From contig CAZKBM010000001.1 in assembly GCA_964550985.1 (NCBI GenBank), forward strand, positions 70,087 to 134,086: DNA of 64,000 nucleotides. Reading direction: 5' to 3'. A program made the translations under genes and the position numbers. The notes beneath the pieces were generated by a model. The model made no database searches. It saw only the letters and a list, made by a program, of their open reading frames with translations, and had not been told where the DNA came from. The stretch comes from JAAYCI01 sp964550985 (lineage in GTDB: Bacteria > Bacillota > Clostridia > Oscillospirales > Ruminococcaceae). Position 1 is the first letter of the stretch; each line of letters opens with the position of its first letter. Positions 25,672 to 34,082 of the stretch are shown here, in pieces.

Positions 25672-26847
25672 ATGAAACGGGTGGCCGTTGCCACGGGTAC
25701 ACGGGCCGAATATGGCCTGCTGCGCCCAGTTCTGCAAAAAATGGAGGCCGACGGCGAGCTAGAGCTGAGCCTGTTGGTTACGGGCAGCCATTTAAGCCAG
25801 GCCTTTGGCTACACCGTAAACGAAATTGAGGCCGACGGCCTGCCCATAGAAAGGCGGCTGGACATTTTGGCCGCCCCCGCGCCCGAGGGCCGCGAAGGCA
25901 CGGCCCTGCGCACCCAACTGGCTTACGGGATGTTTTTAGAGGCCCTTGCCGCTTTGCGCCCCGATGTACTGCTGCTTTTGGGAGACCGCTACGAAATTTT
26001 GGCCGCGGCCCTGGCGGGGGCCCTGCTGGGCATTCCGGTGGCGCATATCAGCGGCGGCGACGTTACCTTTGGGGCCGAGGACGACTGGTATCGGCACTGT
26101 ATTACCAAGATGGCAAAACTGCACTTCCCCTCCTGCAAGCTTTACCGCCAGCGGCTTTTGCGCATGGGGGAAGCGCCCGAGACGGTGTACGATGTAGGGG
26201 GGCTTGGGGACGAAAACATCCGCAGCCTGTTGCTGCCCGGCCGCGACACCCTGGCCGAGGCTTTGGGCATACCGGCGGCCGGCCCCTTTGCACTGGTTAC
26301 CTACCACCCCGAAACCGCCACGGGCCAAAGCACCCAACAACAGGCCGAGGCGCTGCTTTGGGGCATAGAGCAAAACCCTGAAATCTTTTACCTTTTCACG
26401 GCCGCCAATGCTGATGCGGGCGGGGCCGCCCTGAACGAGTTGTATGCGGAGTTTTGTACCCGGCGCCCGAACTGCGCTCTGTTTCACTCTTTGGGCACCC
26501 TGCGCTATCTGGGCGCCATGAAGGAGGCCGCGCTGGTACTGGGCAACTCCTCCTCCGGTGTGGTGGAGACCCCCTCGCTTGGGGTGCCGGCCGTGAATGT
26601 GGGCCAGCGCCAGGAGGGGCGGATGATTTGTGAAAACGTGATTTGCTGCCCGGCTTTGCCAGAGGAGATAGACAGGGCCATTCAGCAGGCGCTTAGCCCG
26701 GCCTTCAGCGAAAGGGCACGCCTTACCAAAAGCCCCTATAATGGCGGCGACACCAGCGGAAAAATTGTGCATACAATAAAGGAAAAATTGCAAAATGGGA
26801 GCTTATTGGCCCCCAAACGCTTTTATGACGGAGGCGGGGAAGAATGA
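25672..26847 (+). CDS. legG: Hydrolysing UDP-/GDP-sugar 2-epimerase (LegG/NeuC-like)
   Basis: The 391 aa enzyme resembles NeuC and LegG, which invert C2 and hydrolyse the nucleotide to release free 2,4-diacetamido-6-deoxymannose (or ManNAc) for the synthase. Landmarks are VATGTRAEYGLLRPVL, LLVTGSHLS, LLLGDRYEILAAALAG, VAHISGGDVTFGAEDDW, and GNSSSGVVETPSLGVPAVNVGQRQ. The frame is open from 25582, but ATG 25672 has a GAGAGGGG site and the normal family start. It overlaps the next gene as ATGA. Confidence 0.87.
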   Translation: MKRVAVATGTRAEYGLLRPVLQKMEADGELELSLLVTGSHLSQAFGYTVNEIEADGLPIERRLDILAAPAPEGREGTALRTQLAYGMFLEALAALRPDVLLLLGDRYEILAAALAGALLGIPVAHISGGDVTFGAEDDWYRHCITKMAKLHFPSCKLYRQRLLRMGEAPETVYDVGGLGDENIRSLLLPGRDTLAEALGIPAAGPFALVTYHPETATGQSTQQQAEALLWGIEQNPEIFYLFTAANADAGGAALNELYAEFCTRRPNCALFHSLGTLRYLGAMKEAALVLGNSSSGVVETPSLGVPAVNVGQRQEGRMICENVICCPALPEEIDRAIQQALSPAFSERARLTKSPYNGGDTSGKIVHTIKEKLQNGSLLAPKRFYDGGGEE

Positions 26848-27848
26848 AAAATTTGGTGGTGGGCCTTGGCAGTATGGGTAAGCGCCGTGCGCGGCTCATT
26901 CAAAGCCTGGGCAGCGCCTATGGCGTTTGCGGGGTAGATTCCTCCCCCGCGCGGCGGGAAGAGGCCGAAAATTTGGGCATTTGCTGTTTTGCCACCCTGC
27001 CCGAGGCCCTTGCGGCGGGGCGCTACGATGCGGCTTTTGTGTGTACCGCGCCGCTCACCCACTCGCTGCTTATCGATAGTTTGCTGGATGCGGGCCTGCC
27101 GGTGTTTACCGAATTAAACCTGGTGCCCGATGGCTACGAGGATTTGATGCAGAAGGCAAAGGCGAAAGAACTGGCGCTTTTCCTCTCCAGCACCATGCTG
27201 TATAGGGCCGAAACCCGCTGGCTCAGCGCCCAGGTGGCCGATTTTTCGGGCGGGCTCAACTATATTTACCACATTGGCCAATATCTGCCCGATTGGCACC
27301 CCTGGGAAAACTACAAAGACTTTTTTGTGGGCGACGGGCGCACGGGCGGCGTGCGGGAAATTTTTGGCATTGAACTGCCTTGGCTTTTAAAAACCTTTGG
27401 CCCGGCGGAAAGCTTGTGCGTACAAAAGGATAAAATTTCCACGCTCGACATCCCCTACCCGGATTCCTGGTTTGTCACCCTGCGGCACAAAAGCGGGGCA
27501 AAGGGCTTTATTGCGGCCGATGTGATATCCCCAAAACCCGTGCGGAATTTTGAGGTATACGGCGAAGGGCTGCACCTGTTTTGGGAAGGCAACCCCCGCA
27601 GCCTGGCCTATTGGGACAACGCGAAAAAGGAAAAGACGCCCGTGGACACCTATTATGGCGAGGCGCACCAGGATGAGCGTTACAGTGATAACATTGTGGA
27701 AAACGCCTATTTGGAAGAAATTTTGAATTTCTACGATGTGATAGCCGGCAAGGCCACCCCGCGCTGGAGTTTTGAACAGGATTTAGAGGCCCTGCGCCTG
27801 ATTGACACCATGGAAAAGGCGGAGGACGGCTGCGGAGTGTTGCCATAA
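26844..27848 (+). CDS. Gfo/Idh/MocA family oxidoreductase
   Basis: The 334 aa protein has an N-terminal NAD(P)-binding Rossmann motif (VVGLGSMGKRRARLIQSLG) and a Gfo/Idh-type domain with FVCTAPLTHSLLIDSLLDAGLPVFTELNL. This matches the EKP-like region with N-L in place of K-P, so the usual catalytic lysine of the family may be absent. It overlaps legG by four bases. Such oxidoreductases often accompany ptmE- and ptmB-like genes in nonulosonate loci, but their exact step is not settled; oxidation of a sugar or a side-chain modification is inferred. Confidence 0.8.
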   Translation: MKNLVVGLGSMGKRRARLIQSLGSAYGVCGVDSSPARREEAENLGICCFATLPEALAAGRYDAAFVCTAPLTHSLLIDSLLDAGLPVFTELNLVPDGYEDLMQKAKAKELALFLSSTMLYRAETRWLSAQVADFSGGLNYIYHIGQYLPDWHPWENYKDFFVGDGRTGGVREIFGIELPWLLKTFGPAESLCVQKDKISTLDIPYPDSWFVTLRHKSGAKGFIAADVISPKPVRNFEVYGEGLHLFWEGNPRSLAYWDNAKKEKTPVDTYYGEAHQDERYSDNIVENAYLEEILNFYDVIAGKATPRWSFEQDLEALRLIDTMEKAEDGCGVLP

Positions 27849-27964
27849 AGCCATAGCGGCCAGGCCGTTTTGCAGGCTGTACGCGGGTGTGCGGTGCTCC
27901 TATCCAGTTTACACCCCACAATGAGGCAGGGGGCCACAGCCGCCCCCTGGGAAGAGGGAAAACC

Positions 27965-28909
27965 ATGAAAGTTCTGTTTACCGGGCTTGGCAGCATTGGC
28001 AAACGGCATTTGCGCAATTTACATGCCATCTGCGCCGAGCAAGGGGGAAACGCCGAGGTAACGGCTTTGCGCTCAAGTTCCGCCCCACTTGCGGCCGATA
28101 TTGCGCCGCTGGTAACGCGCGAAGTGCTGCAGTTGCCAAAAGGCGAAGAATATGACATTGCCTTCATCACCGGCCCCACCCACCTACATGAAGAAGTGCT
28201 GAGGATGCTGCGGGGGAGGGCAGAGACCTTCTTTATCGAAAAACCAATATTTCACCACACAGAGGTAAATTTAGAGGAAGTTGGCCTGGCAAAAGGGCAA
28301 AAGGCCTATGTGGCGGCCCCCATGCGCTGGACAAAGCTGTATATGGAACTGCGCCAGCAGCTCAATGCAATACGGCCCTATTCGGCGCGCTGCATCTGTT
28401 CCAGCTACCTGCCGCTTTGGCGCCCCCAGGTAGATTATCGCAAGGTATATTCGGCCAGCAAGGCCATGGGCGGCGGCGCTGCGCTGGACCTCATCCATGA
28501 GTGGGACTACCTCATAGACCTTTTTGGTATGCCGGATATCTCCTATTGCATCAAAGGGCATTTTTCAAGCCTGGAAATTGATTCCGACGACCTGGCCGTT
28601 TATATTGCCAGGTATCCACAATTTGCCTGCGAGGTGCACCTCGACTATTTTGGCAGGCAGGAGCGGCGATGCCTAGAGGTTTTTACGGCGGAGGGAACCA
28701 TCACGGCCGATTTTATTGAGGGCAGCCTGATGACGCCGCAAGGGCTGAACCACTCTTTTAAAGAGCACCCAAATCAGCGCTACCTGCGCGAGATGGCCTA
28801 CTTTTTATCCTATGCGCGGGGCAACGAGGAAATCAACGAAAACAGCCCCCAGCGGGCCTTGCAGGTATTAAAAATTGTACAGGGGGAACCGGTATGGCAA
28901 GCCGAGTGA
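27965..28909 (+). CDS. Second Gfo/Idh/MocA family oxidoreductase
   Basis: The 314 aa protein begins with VLFTGLGSIGKRHLRNLHAI, a Rossmann motif. It carries TFFIEKPIFHH, which preserves the catalytic EKP signature that the preceding paralogue lacks, and YVAAPMRWTKLY. The later GGGAALDLIHEWDYLIDLFG contains the His/Asp motif typical of the family. The frame is open from 27887; ATG 27965 follows GAAGAGGG at good spacing. It overlaps the CMP-sugar synthetase gene by 16 bases. Two distinct Gfo/Idh proteins next to each other suggest two redox steps or a heteromer; the substrate is unknown. Confidence 0.82.
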   Translation: MKVLFTGLGSIGKRHLRNLHAICAEQGGNAEVTALRSSSAPLAADIAPLVTREVLQLPKGEEYDIAFITGPTHLHEEVLRMLRGRAETFFIEKPIFHHTEVNLEEVGLAKGQKAYVAAPMRWTKLYMELRQQLNAIRPYSARCICSSYLPLWRPQVDYRKVYSASKAMGGGAALDLIHEWDYLIDLFGMPDISYCIKGHFSSLEIDSDDLAVYIARYPQFACEVHLDYFGRQERRCLEVFTAEGTITADFIEGSLMTPQGLNHSFKEHPNQRYLREMAYFLSYARGNEEINENSPQRALQVLKIVQGEPVWQAE

Positions 28910-29655
28910 TGCTAACCATTTGCGGCCGCGCGGGCAGCAAGGGTTTTAAAAACAAAAATTTGAAAACTTTTTGTGGCAAGCCGCTGGTTCACTACAGCCT
29001 TTCGGCCGCCGAACTGTTTAAAAAGCTGCGGCCAGATTTGACGGTGGATTTGGTGCTGAACACCGATAGCGGGCTGCTGCGTGAACTGGTGCAAAGCGCC
29101 TACCCAGAGGTGGTTTGCCTGCCCCGCCCGGCGGCCCTAAGCGGCGATACCGTGCCCAAGATGGCCGTGTTTCAGCACAGCTTGCGCGTGATGGAGGAGC
29201 GCCGCGCCGCGCCCTACGATTTGCACATTGACCTCGATATCACAAGCCCGCTGCGCACAGCGGCCGATATTGCCGCCTGTGTTGAGCGGGCGGAAGCGAG
29301 CCCGGAACTGGACGTGGTGATGAGCGCCGTAAAAAGCCGCCGCAGCCCCTACATGAATATGGCAAAGCGTGAAGACGACCATGTTACACAGGTGATAGCC
29401 ACCCGCTTTACCGCCCGCCAGCAGGTGCCCCAGTGCTATGACCTGAATGCCTCCATCTATGTGTTCCGCCGCCGCTTTTTGCTGGAGAATGAGACGGGCT
29501 TTTTGTGGGACGGGAACTGTGATATTGTGGAGATGATGGACACGGCCGTGCTGGACATTGACAGTGAGGAAGATTTTGAACTGATGGAGATTTTGGCGCG
29601 GCATTTTTACGCCCAGTTGCCGCAATATGCCCGCGTGAGAGAGAATATCCGCTAA
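28894..29655 (+). CDS. legF: CMP-nonulosonate (CMP-legionaminate) synthetase, PtmB/LegF-like
   Basis: The 253 aa cytidylyltransferase of the NeuA/PtmB family activates the nine-carbon sugar with CTP. The N-terminal motif TICGRAGSKGFKNKNLKTF is the CTP-binding loop (usually ARGGSKG), here with C-G-R-A-G. LHIDLDITSPLR carries the metal-binding aspartates, and LNASIYVFRR and VLDIDSEEDFELME complete the family pattern. It lacks the extra phosphatase domain of some NeuA proteins. Its start lies inside the preceding oxidoreductase gene, with GGGGG upstream. Confidence 0.85.
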   Translation: MASRVMLTICGRAGSKGFKNKNLKTFCGKPLVHYSLSAAELFKKLRPDLTVDLVLNTDSGLLRELVQSAYPEVVCLPRPAALSGDTVPKMAVFQHSLRVMEERRAAPYDLHIDLDITSPLRTAADIAACVERAEASPELDVVMSAVKSRRSPYMNMAKREDDHVTQVIATRFTARQQVPQCYDLNASIYVFRRRFLLENETGFLWDGNCDIVEMMDTAVLDIDSEEDFELMEILARHFYAQLPQYARVRENIR

Positions 29656-29658
29656 ACC

Positions 29659-29678
29659 CGGCGGCCCATGGGCCGCCG
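29659..29678. other. Perfect 20 bp GC-rich palindrome after legF
   Basis: A self-complementary CGGCGGCCCATGGGCCGCCG stands four bases after the legF stop and about 25 bases before the ribosome site of the sugar kinase. There is no T tract, so it is not a standard terminator. It may act as a pause or mRNA stabiliser, or be a protein-binding site. Confidence 0.5.
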
Positions 29679-29711
29679 CGGGAATGCCCCAAACACAAAG
29701 GAGTGTGGCCA

Positions 29712-30689
29712 ATGGCAAAGTACGACATTGTAAGCCTGGGGGAAAGCCTTTTGGATTTTGTGATGCTGAAGGGCAAACCAGACGCAAAGATAAGCCTTGA
29801 AGGGAACGCCGGGGGCGCGCCCGCCAACGTGCTGGCGGCCGCGGCAAAACTGGGCCGTAAAACCGCCTATATCAGCCGCGTAGGGGCCGACCCCTTCGGG
29901 GAATTTTTCATCGACCGCTTAGCCGAAACCGGCGTGGATGTAAGCGGCATAGTAAAAGGCCCCGAGCCCACCACCCTGGCTATGGTGGCGCTGGATAAAC
30001 GCGGCGACCGCTCTTTTCGCTTTTATAGGGGCGAGACCGCCGATGTGATGTTAAAAGAGAGTGAAGTGCGGATGGAACTGGTCACGGCGGGGCGGGTGTT
30101 CCATTTTGGCACCCTCTCCATGGCGGCCGAGCCGGTGTATTCGGCCACCATAAGCGCCGTGAAAAAAGCGCGGGAGGCTGGGGCGGCCATCTCGTTTGAC
30201 CCGAACTACCGCCCGGTGCTGTGGAAGGACGAAAAAAGTGCCGTGGCCGTGATGGAAGAGGGGATAGCCCTGGCCGACTATGTGAAGGTGAGCGAGGAGG
30301 AAGCCGAGATGCTGACCGGGGAAAAAGACCCCGAAAAGGCCGCCCTGCAACTGCTCACGAAATATGACCTCCATTTTGTGGTGGTGACGCTGGGCCCCAA
30401 AGGCTGTGTGGGCCTTTCACCCAAGGCCCGTGTGCGGATGCCAACCTTTGACCTGCCCACGGTGGACACCACCGGCGCAGGCGATGCCTTTTGGGGGGCG
30501 GCGCTGCACCGCCTGCTGGCCTACCGCGGCAGCGGCGGGGTGGAGGAAAAGGCCATGGGCGAACTGTTAAAATACGCCAATGCCGCGGGCAGCCTGGTAA
30601 CCACCCAGTATGGCGCAGTGCCCGCCCTTGCCACCGAGGAACAAATTTTGCGCTGTGTAGAGAAAGAACGCTTTTTACAGGTGGAGTAG
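29712..30689 (+). CDS. PfkB-family carbohydrate kinase (fructokinase-like)
   Basis: The 325 aa ribokinase-fold kinase has signature 1 (GGAPANVLAAAAKLGRKTAYIS), the substrate-contact region RSFRFYRGETADVML typical of fructokinases, and the catalytic DTTGAGDAFWGAAL motif with the base aspartate in GAGD. ATG 29712 has AAGGAG upstream; the GTG at 29703 overlaps that site. It could make fructose-6-phosphate, the entry point to the amino-sugar precursors of the leg pathway, which would explain its position (inference), but the sugar cannot be fixed from the sequence. Confidence 0.85.
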   Translation: MAKYDIVSLGESLLDFVMLKGKPDAKISLEGNAGGAPANVLAAAAKLGRKTAYISRVGADPFGEFFIDRLAETGVDVSGIVKGPEPTTLAMVALDKRGDRSFRFYRGETADVMLKESEVRMELVTAGRVFHFGTLSMAAEPVYSATISAVKKAREAGAAISFDPNYRPVLWKDEKSAVAVMEEGIALADYVKVSEEEAEMLTGEKDPEKAALQLLTKYDLHFVVVTLGPKGCVGLSPKARVRMPTFDLPTVDTTGAGDAFWGAALHRLLAYRGSGGVEEKAMGELLKYANAAGSLVTTQYGAVPALATEEQILRCVEKERFLQVE

Positions 30690-30771
30690 CTCCCCGCGCT
30701 TTCCCCGCTTTTGGCACAAGGGCGGATGGGCCCGGGCCACCTGCCAAATTTTGTAGGGAGGTGCGCGGCGT

Positions 30772-31872
30772 ATGGAATACGGGCTTTACCTGCACATCCC
30801 CTACTGCCAAAGCCGTTGCCGCTATTGCAACTTTCATTCGGCCGCCCCCTTTACCGCCGTGCCACAACCCTATGTGGAGGCCCTGCTGCGAGCACTGGAA
30901 GAATACCGCCCGCGCAAAGAGGACGGCAGCCCTCTTGCCCCTGTTACGGTTTACTTTGGCGGGGGTACGCCGGGGCTGCTAAGCCAGGGGCAGGTGCAAA
31001 GCCTGCTTGCCGCCGCGGCCCCCGCCCCCGAAGCCGAAATTACCCTGGAGGTGAACCCCGGCGGGGATGATATTGCAAAGAAGCTTTTGGGCTTTCGCCG
31101 CGCGGGGGTAAACCGCCTTTCGTTTGGGGTGCAAACCGCGCAGGACGCCGCACTGCGGCGGCTGGGCCGCCCGCATACGGCAGAGGATGCACGTCTGGCT
31201 CTCCGCGCGGCGCGCAGTGCGGGCTTTGGCAATGTTTCGGGCGATATCATGCTGGCATTGCCCGGCTATACCCGCAGGGCTTTTGACGAGACCCTGACGC
31301 TGCTGGCCGAAGAAGGGGCCAGCCATATTTCGGCCTACCTGCTAAAAATAGAGCCGGAAACCCCTTTTGGAAAAGCCCCGCCCCAAGACCTGCCCACAGA
31401 GGACGCCGCAGCGGATTTTTACCTCTATGCGGCCGAACGTCTGGAGGCCTTTGGTTACCACCGCTACGAGATTTCCAATTTTGCAAAACCCGGCTGCCAA
31501 AGCCGCCACAATTTACTGTATTGGAACTGTGAGGAGTATCTGGGCCTGGGCCCGGCGGCACACTCCTGCCTTGGCGGGCGGCGGTTTTCCTTCCCGGCCA
31601 ATACGCCCGCGTTTATAGAGGGCAGGGCCCCCTTGCAAGAGGAGGGAAAGGCCGACGCCGAGGATTACCTGATGCTGCGGCTGCGGCTGGAAGAGGGCCT
31701 TTGGGAGGATGAGTGGCAGAGGCGCTTTGGCGGATGTTTCACACCCGCCCAAACCGTACAGATGCAAAACCTGGCAAAGCGTGGCCTTGTGCGCAAAACT
31801 CCGCGCGGCTGGGCGCTAAGCGGCCAGGGCTTGCTTGTGCAAAACCAAATTTTGGCCAGTTTGCTTGAATAA
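30772..31872 (+). CDS. hemW: HemW-like radical SAM protein
   Basis: The 366 aa protein has the HemN/HemW radical SAM start LYLHIPYCQSRCRYCNF, with the cluster cysteines at residues 12, 16 and 19, then VYFGGGTPGLLSQGQ, LEVNPG, NRLSFGVQTAQD and GDIMLALPGYTRRAFDET. A HemW-type C-terminal domain follows (YEISNFAKPGCQSRHNLLYW, GLGPAAHSCL). HemW proteins bind haem and are not true coproporphyrinogen oxidases, so the classic annotation as oxygen-independent coproporphyrinogen III oxidase should be treated with care. AGGGAGG precedes the ATG. Confidence 0.85.
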   Translation: MEYGLYLHIPYCQSRCRYCNFHSAAPFTAVPQPYVEALLRALEEYRPRKEDGSPLAPVTVYFGGGTPGLLSQGQVQSLLAAAAPAPEAEITLEVNPGGDDIAKKLLGFRRAGVNRLSFGVQTAQDAALRRLGRPHTAEDARLALRAARSAGFGNVSGDIMLALPGYTRRAFDETLTLLAEEGASHISAYLLKIEPETPFGKAPPQDLPTEDAAADFYLYAAERLEAFGYHRYEISNFAKPGCQSRHNLLYWNCEEYLGLGPAAHSCLGGRRFSFPANTPAFIEGRAPLQEEGKADAEDYLMLRLRLEEGLWEDEWQRRFGGCFTPAQTVQMQNLAKRGLVRKTPRGWALSGQGLLVQNQILASLLE

Positions 31873-31890
31873 AAGGAGGCAGAAAATCTT

Positions 31891-32358
31891 ATGCAAAAAA
31901 TAGCAGTGCTGTATTACAGCTATACGGGCAGTACCCGCAAATTGGCCCAAGACCTTGCCCGTGCCCTTACTGAAAGCGGCAGGGAGGTAGAGCTGTTTGA
32001 GGTAAAAGACCAAAAGCGCCCGGCGGCCATAAAGGCGTACACGGCGGGCTGCTTTAACGCAAGGCGTATGCACCCGGCTAAGGTGCAGCCCATCGGGGCC
32101 AATTTAGCGGTTTGCGACGCCATTGTGCTGCTGGCCCCCATCTGGTGGGGGCACCCTGCGCCGCCCTTTAACAACATGGTGGCCGCCCTGCCGCAGGGCA
32201 AAAAAGTGGAGGTGTGGGCGGTTTCGGCCAGTGGAACCAGCGCAGCCAAGGAAAAGGTGGCTGCCGGTGTGGAAAAGCAGGGCTGTACCCTGGGCCGCTA
32301 CCGGGATGTAAAGCCAAGCTTTGCGCTGGAGAACCTGGGTGTGGATTTGGAACAATAG
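31891..32358 (+). CDS. Flavodoxin-like FMN protein
   Basis: The 155 aa protein has the flavodoxin fold. YYSYTGSTRKLAQDLARAL is the FMN phosphate loop, VLLAPIWWGHPAPPFNNMV is the second FMN loop with its tryptophan, and VWAVSASGTSAAKEK is the third strand and loop. It follows the hemW-like gene by 18 bases, with AAAGGAGG before the ATG, so it could serve as an electron donor to a nearby redox or radical SAM enzyme (inference). Confidence 0.85.
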   Translation: MQKIAVLYYSYTGSTRKLAQDLARALTESGREVELFEVKDQKRPAAIKAYTAGCFNARRMHPAKVQPIGANLAVCDAIVLLAPIWWGHPAPPFNNMVAALPQGKKVEVWAVSASGTSAAKEKVAAGVEKQGCTLGRYRDVKPSFALENLGVDLEQ

Positions 32359-32387
32359 ACAAAACAGGGCAGTAAATTTTGCCATTC

Positions 32388-32416
32388 TTTACAAAGCATC
32401 CTCTGCCAGATATAAT
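32388..32416 (+). promoter_or_regulatory. Consensus promoter before the MBOAT operon
   Basis: TTTACA (32388-32393), a 17-base spacer and TATAAT (32411-32416) form an almost perfect sigma-A promoter, about 85 bases before the MBOAT start. It implies that the MBOAT-SGNH-GT-flippase-amidotransferase unit can be expressed independently of the leg genes. Confidence 0.75.
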
Positions 32417-32501
32417 GATAGTGTATAGGCGGGGCGGTATATACAGCTTGTAAACGGTGCTGTGCCCCCGGCCAAAACTTTGAGAAAGACCGAGTGACCC
32501 C

Positions 32502-34079
32502 ATGCCGTTTGCCCCCATTTTAGAAAGCTGGAAGATGAGTTTCCAGTCAGTACACTTTCTCCTGTTCCTACCCATTGCGGCCGGGGCCTATTTTGTGTTA
32601 CCCGCCCGCCTGCGCCGCCTCTGGCTATTGGTTGCCAGCTACTACTTTTACTTTTTTGCCGCGCCGCGCTACCTGCCCGTGCTGCTGTGCGGCACGTTGT
32701 TTTCCTATGGGGCGGCGCGGGGCATTGCGGCGGCAAAAAGCCAAAGGAGCAAACGCGTTTTTTTACTGCTGGGTGTTTTGGGGCTGGTGGCGGCCCTTTC
32801 GTTTTTTAAGTACAACGCCGCCTACGAGGCGCTTTTGCAGCCGGTTTTTACGGCGCTTGGGCAACAGTATAACGGGGGCTATTTTGTAACGGCCTTGGCG
32901 CTTGGCATCAGTTTTTACACCTTTATGGCCCTGGGCTACCTCATTGATTTATACCGGGGCGATGTGGAACTGGAAAAGAGCCTTTTGGGCCACGCGCTGT
33001 TTTTGGGCTTTTTTCCGTCGGTTACCTCGGGGCCCATCTCCCGCGCGGGAGATTTAATGCCCCAACTGCGCGATACCTCCCGCCGCTTTAGCGCCCAAAA
33101 CTGGGCGGATGGGCTGCGCCTGATGGCCGTTGGCTTTTTTAAAAAATTGGCCGTGGCCGACACCCTGGCCCTGTTTGTAAACGCCGTGTATGGCGACCTT
33201 GCCGCCTACAGCGGCCTTACCCTAAGCCTTGCGGCGGCAGGGTTTGCGCTACAACTCTATTTCGATTTTTCGGGCTATACCGATATCGCCCTGGGGGTGG
33301 CGCAGCTTTTTGGTATCAAGTTAAAGCAAAACTTCAACACCCCGTTTTTTGCCACAAATTATTCGGGCTTTTGGGCCCGCTGGCACATCAGCCTCTCCTC
33401 CTGGTTGCAGGACTATATTTTTACCCCCCTGGTGTGGAGCCGCTGGACAGAAAAAATCCCCTATTTTGGCAAAAAGGTCACAAAGCCGCCCATGCTTTCG
33501 CCCATTGCGGCGGTATTTATTGTGTCTGGCCTATGGCATGGCGATACTTTGTGTTTTTTGGTGTGGGGTGTGTTGCAGGCTGCCTTCCGCATTGGGGAGG
33601 AACTTTTGCACCGCCGTTTGGGCAAGCCCAAAAAACACCCGCCCTTTTGGCAGCGCTTTGGCAAAACCGCCCTGGTGCTGGTGCTTTGGGTGGAAAGTTT
33701 GGTCTTTTTCCGGGTGGGCATTTCGCCGGGCGGCCAGGTGGGCGAGGCCGCCTCGGCCCTGTGGCGGCAGTTTGGGGGCTGGTCGCTAAGCCAAACGGGG
33801 CGGGATATCTTTGCCAGCATTGCCGCGGGCTTTTACGGCAAAGGTTTTATGGTGGCGCTGTTCCTCGCCTTTAGCCTTACCTGCACGGCCTTTGCCCTTT
33901 GGGCCGATTGGATGCAGTGCTTCCGCCTGAAAGGCCTGCACCCCGCGCAGGGGCTAAGCCTTTTGCGGCCCGCGCCGCGCTGGGCCTTGTACTTTGTGCT
34001 GGTGCTTTGCGGCTTTGCGGGTTTTATTGCCGGCAGCGGCGGTTTTGGCGGGGCCAGCTTTTTGTATGGGGGGTTTTAG
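32502..34079 (+). CDS. MBOAT family membrane O-acyltransferase
   Basis: The 525 aa polytopic protein of the MBOAT family moves acyl groups across the membrane to surface glycans. It has the N-terminal FLLFLPIAAGAYFVLP and LLVASYYFYFF helices, a SGPISRAGDLMPQL loop, FDFSGYTDIALGVAQLFGI, WARWHISLSSWLQDYIF and VSGLWHGDTLCFLVWG with the invariant active-site histidine. Compared with homologues the protein may begin at the internal ATG 32535 (MSFQSVHFLLF); neither site has a strong ribosome site. It is followed three bases later by an SGNH-like gene, the usual partnership for glycan O-acetylation. Confidence 0.88.
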   Translation: MPFAPILESWKMSFQSVHFLLFLPIAAGAYFVLPARLRRLWLLVASYYFYFFAAPRYLPVLLCGTLFSYGAARGIAAAKSQRSKRVFLLLGVLGLVAALSFFKYNAAYEALLQPVFTALGQQYNGGYFVTALALGISFYTFMALGYLIDLYRGDVELEKSLLGHALFLGFFPSVTSGPISRAGDLMPQLRDTSRRFSAQNWADGLRLMAVGFFKKLAVADTLALFVNAVYGDLAAYSGLTLSLAAAGFALQLYFDFSGYTDIALGVAQLFGIKLKQNFNTPFFATNYSGFWARWHISLSSWLQDYIFTPLVWSRWTEKIPYFGKKVTKPPMLSPIAAVFIVSGLWHGDTLCFLVWGVLQAAFRIGEELLHRRLGKPKKHPPFWQRFGKTALVLVLWVESLVFFRVGISPGGQVGEAASALWRQFGGWSLSQTGRDIFASIAAGFYGKGFMVALFLAFSLTCTAFALWADWMQCFRLKGLHPAQGLSLLRPAPRWALYFVLVLCGFAGFIAGSGGFGGASFLYGGF

Positions 34080-34082
34080 CCC

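Noticed and set aside
30772..31872. Coproporphyrinogen III oxidase (HemN) in haem synthesis
   Set aside because: The sequence fits HemW better, and no other haem gene is in the window.
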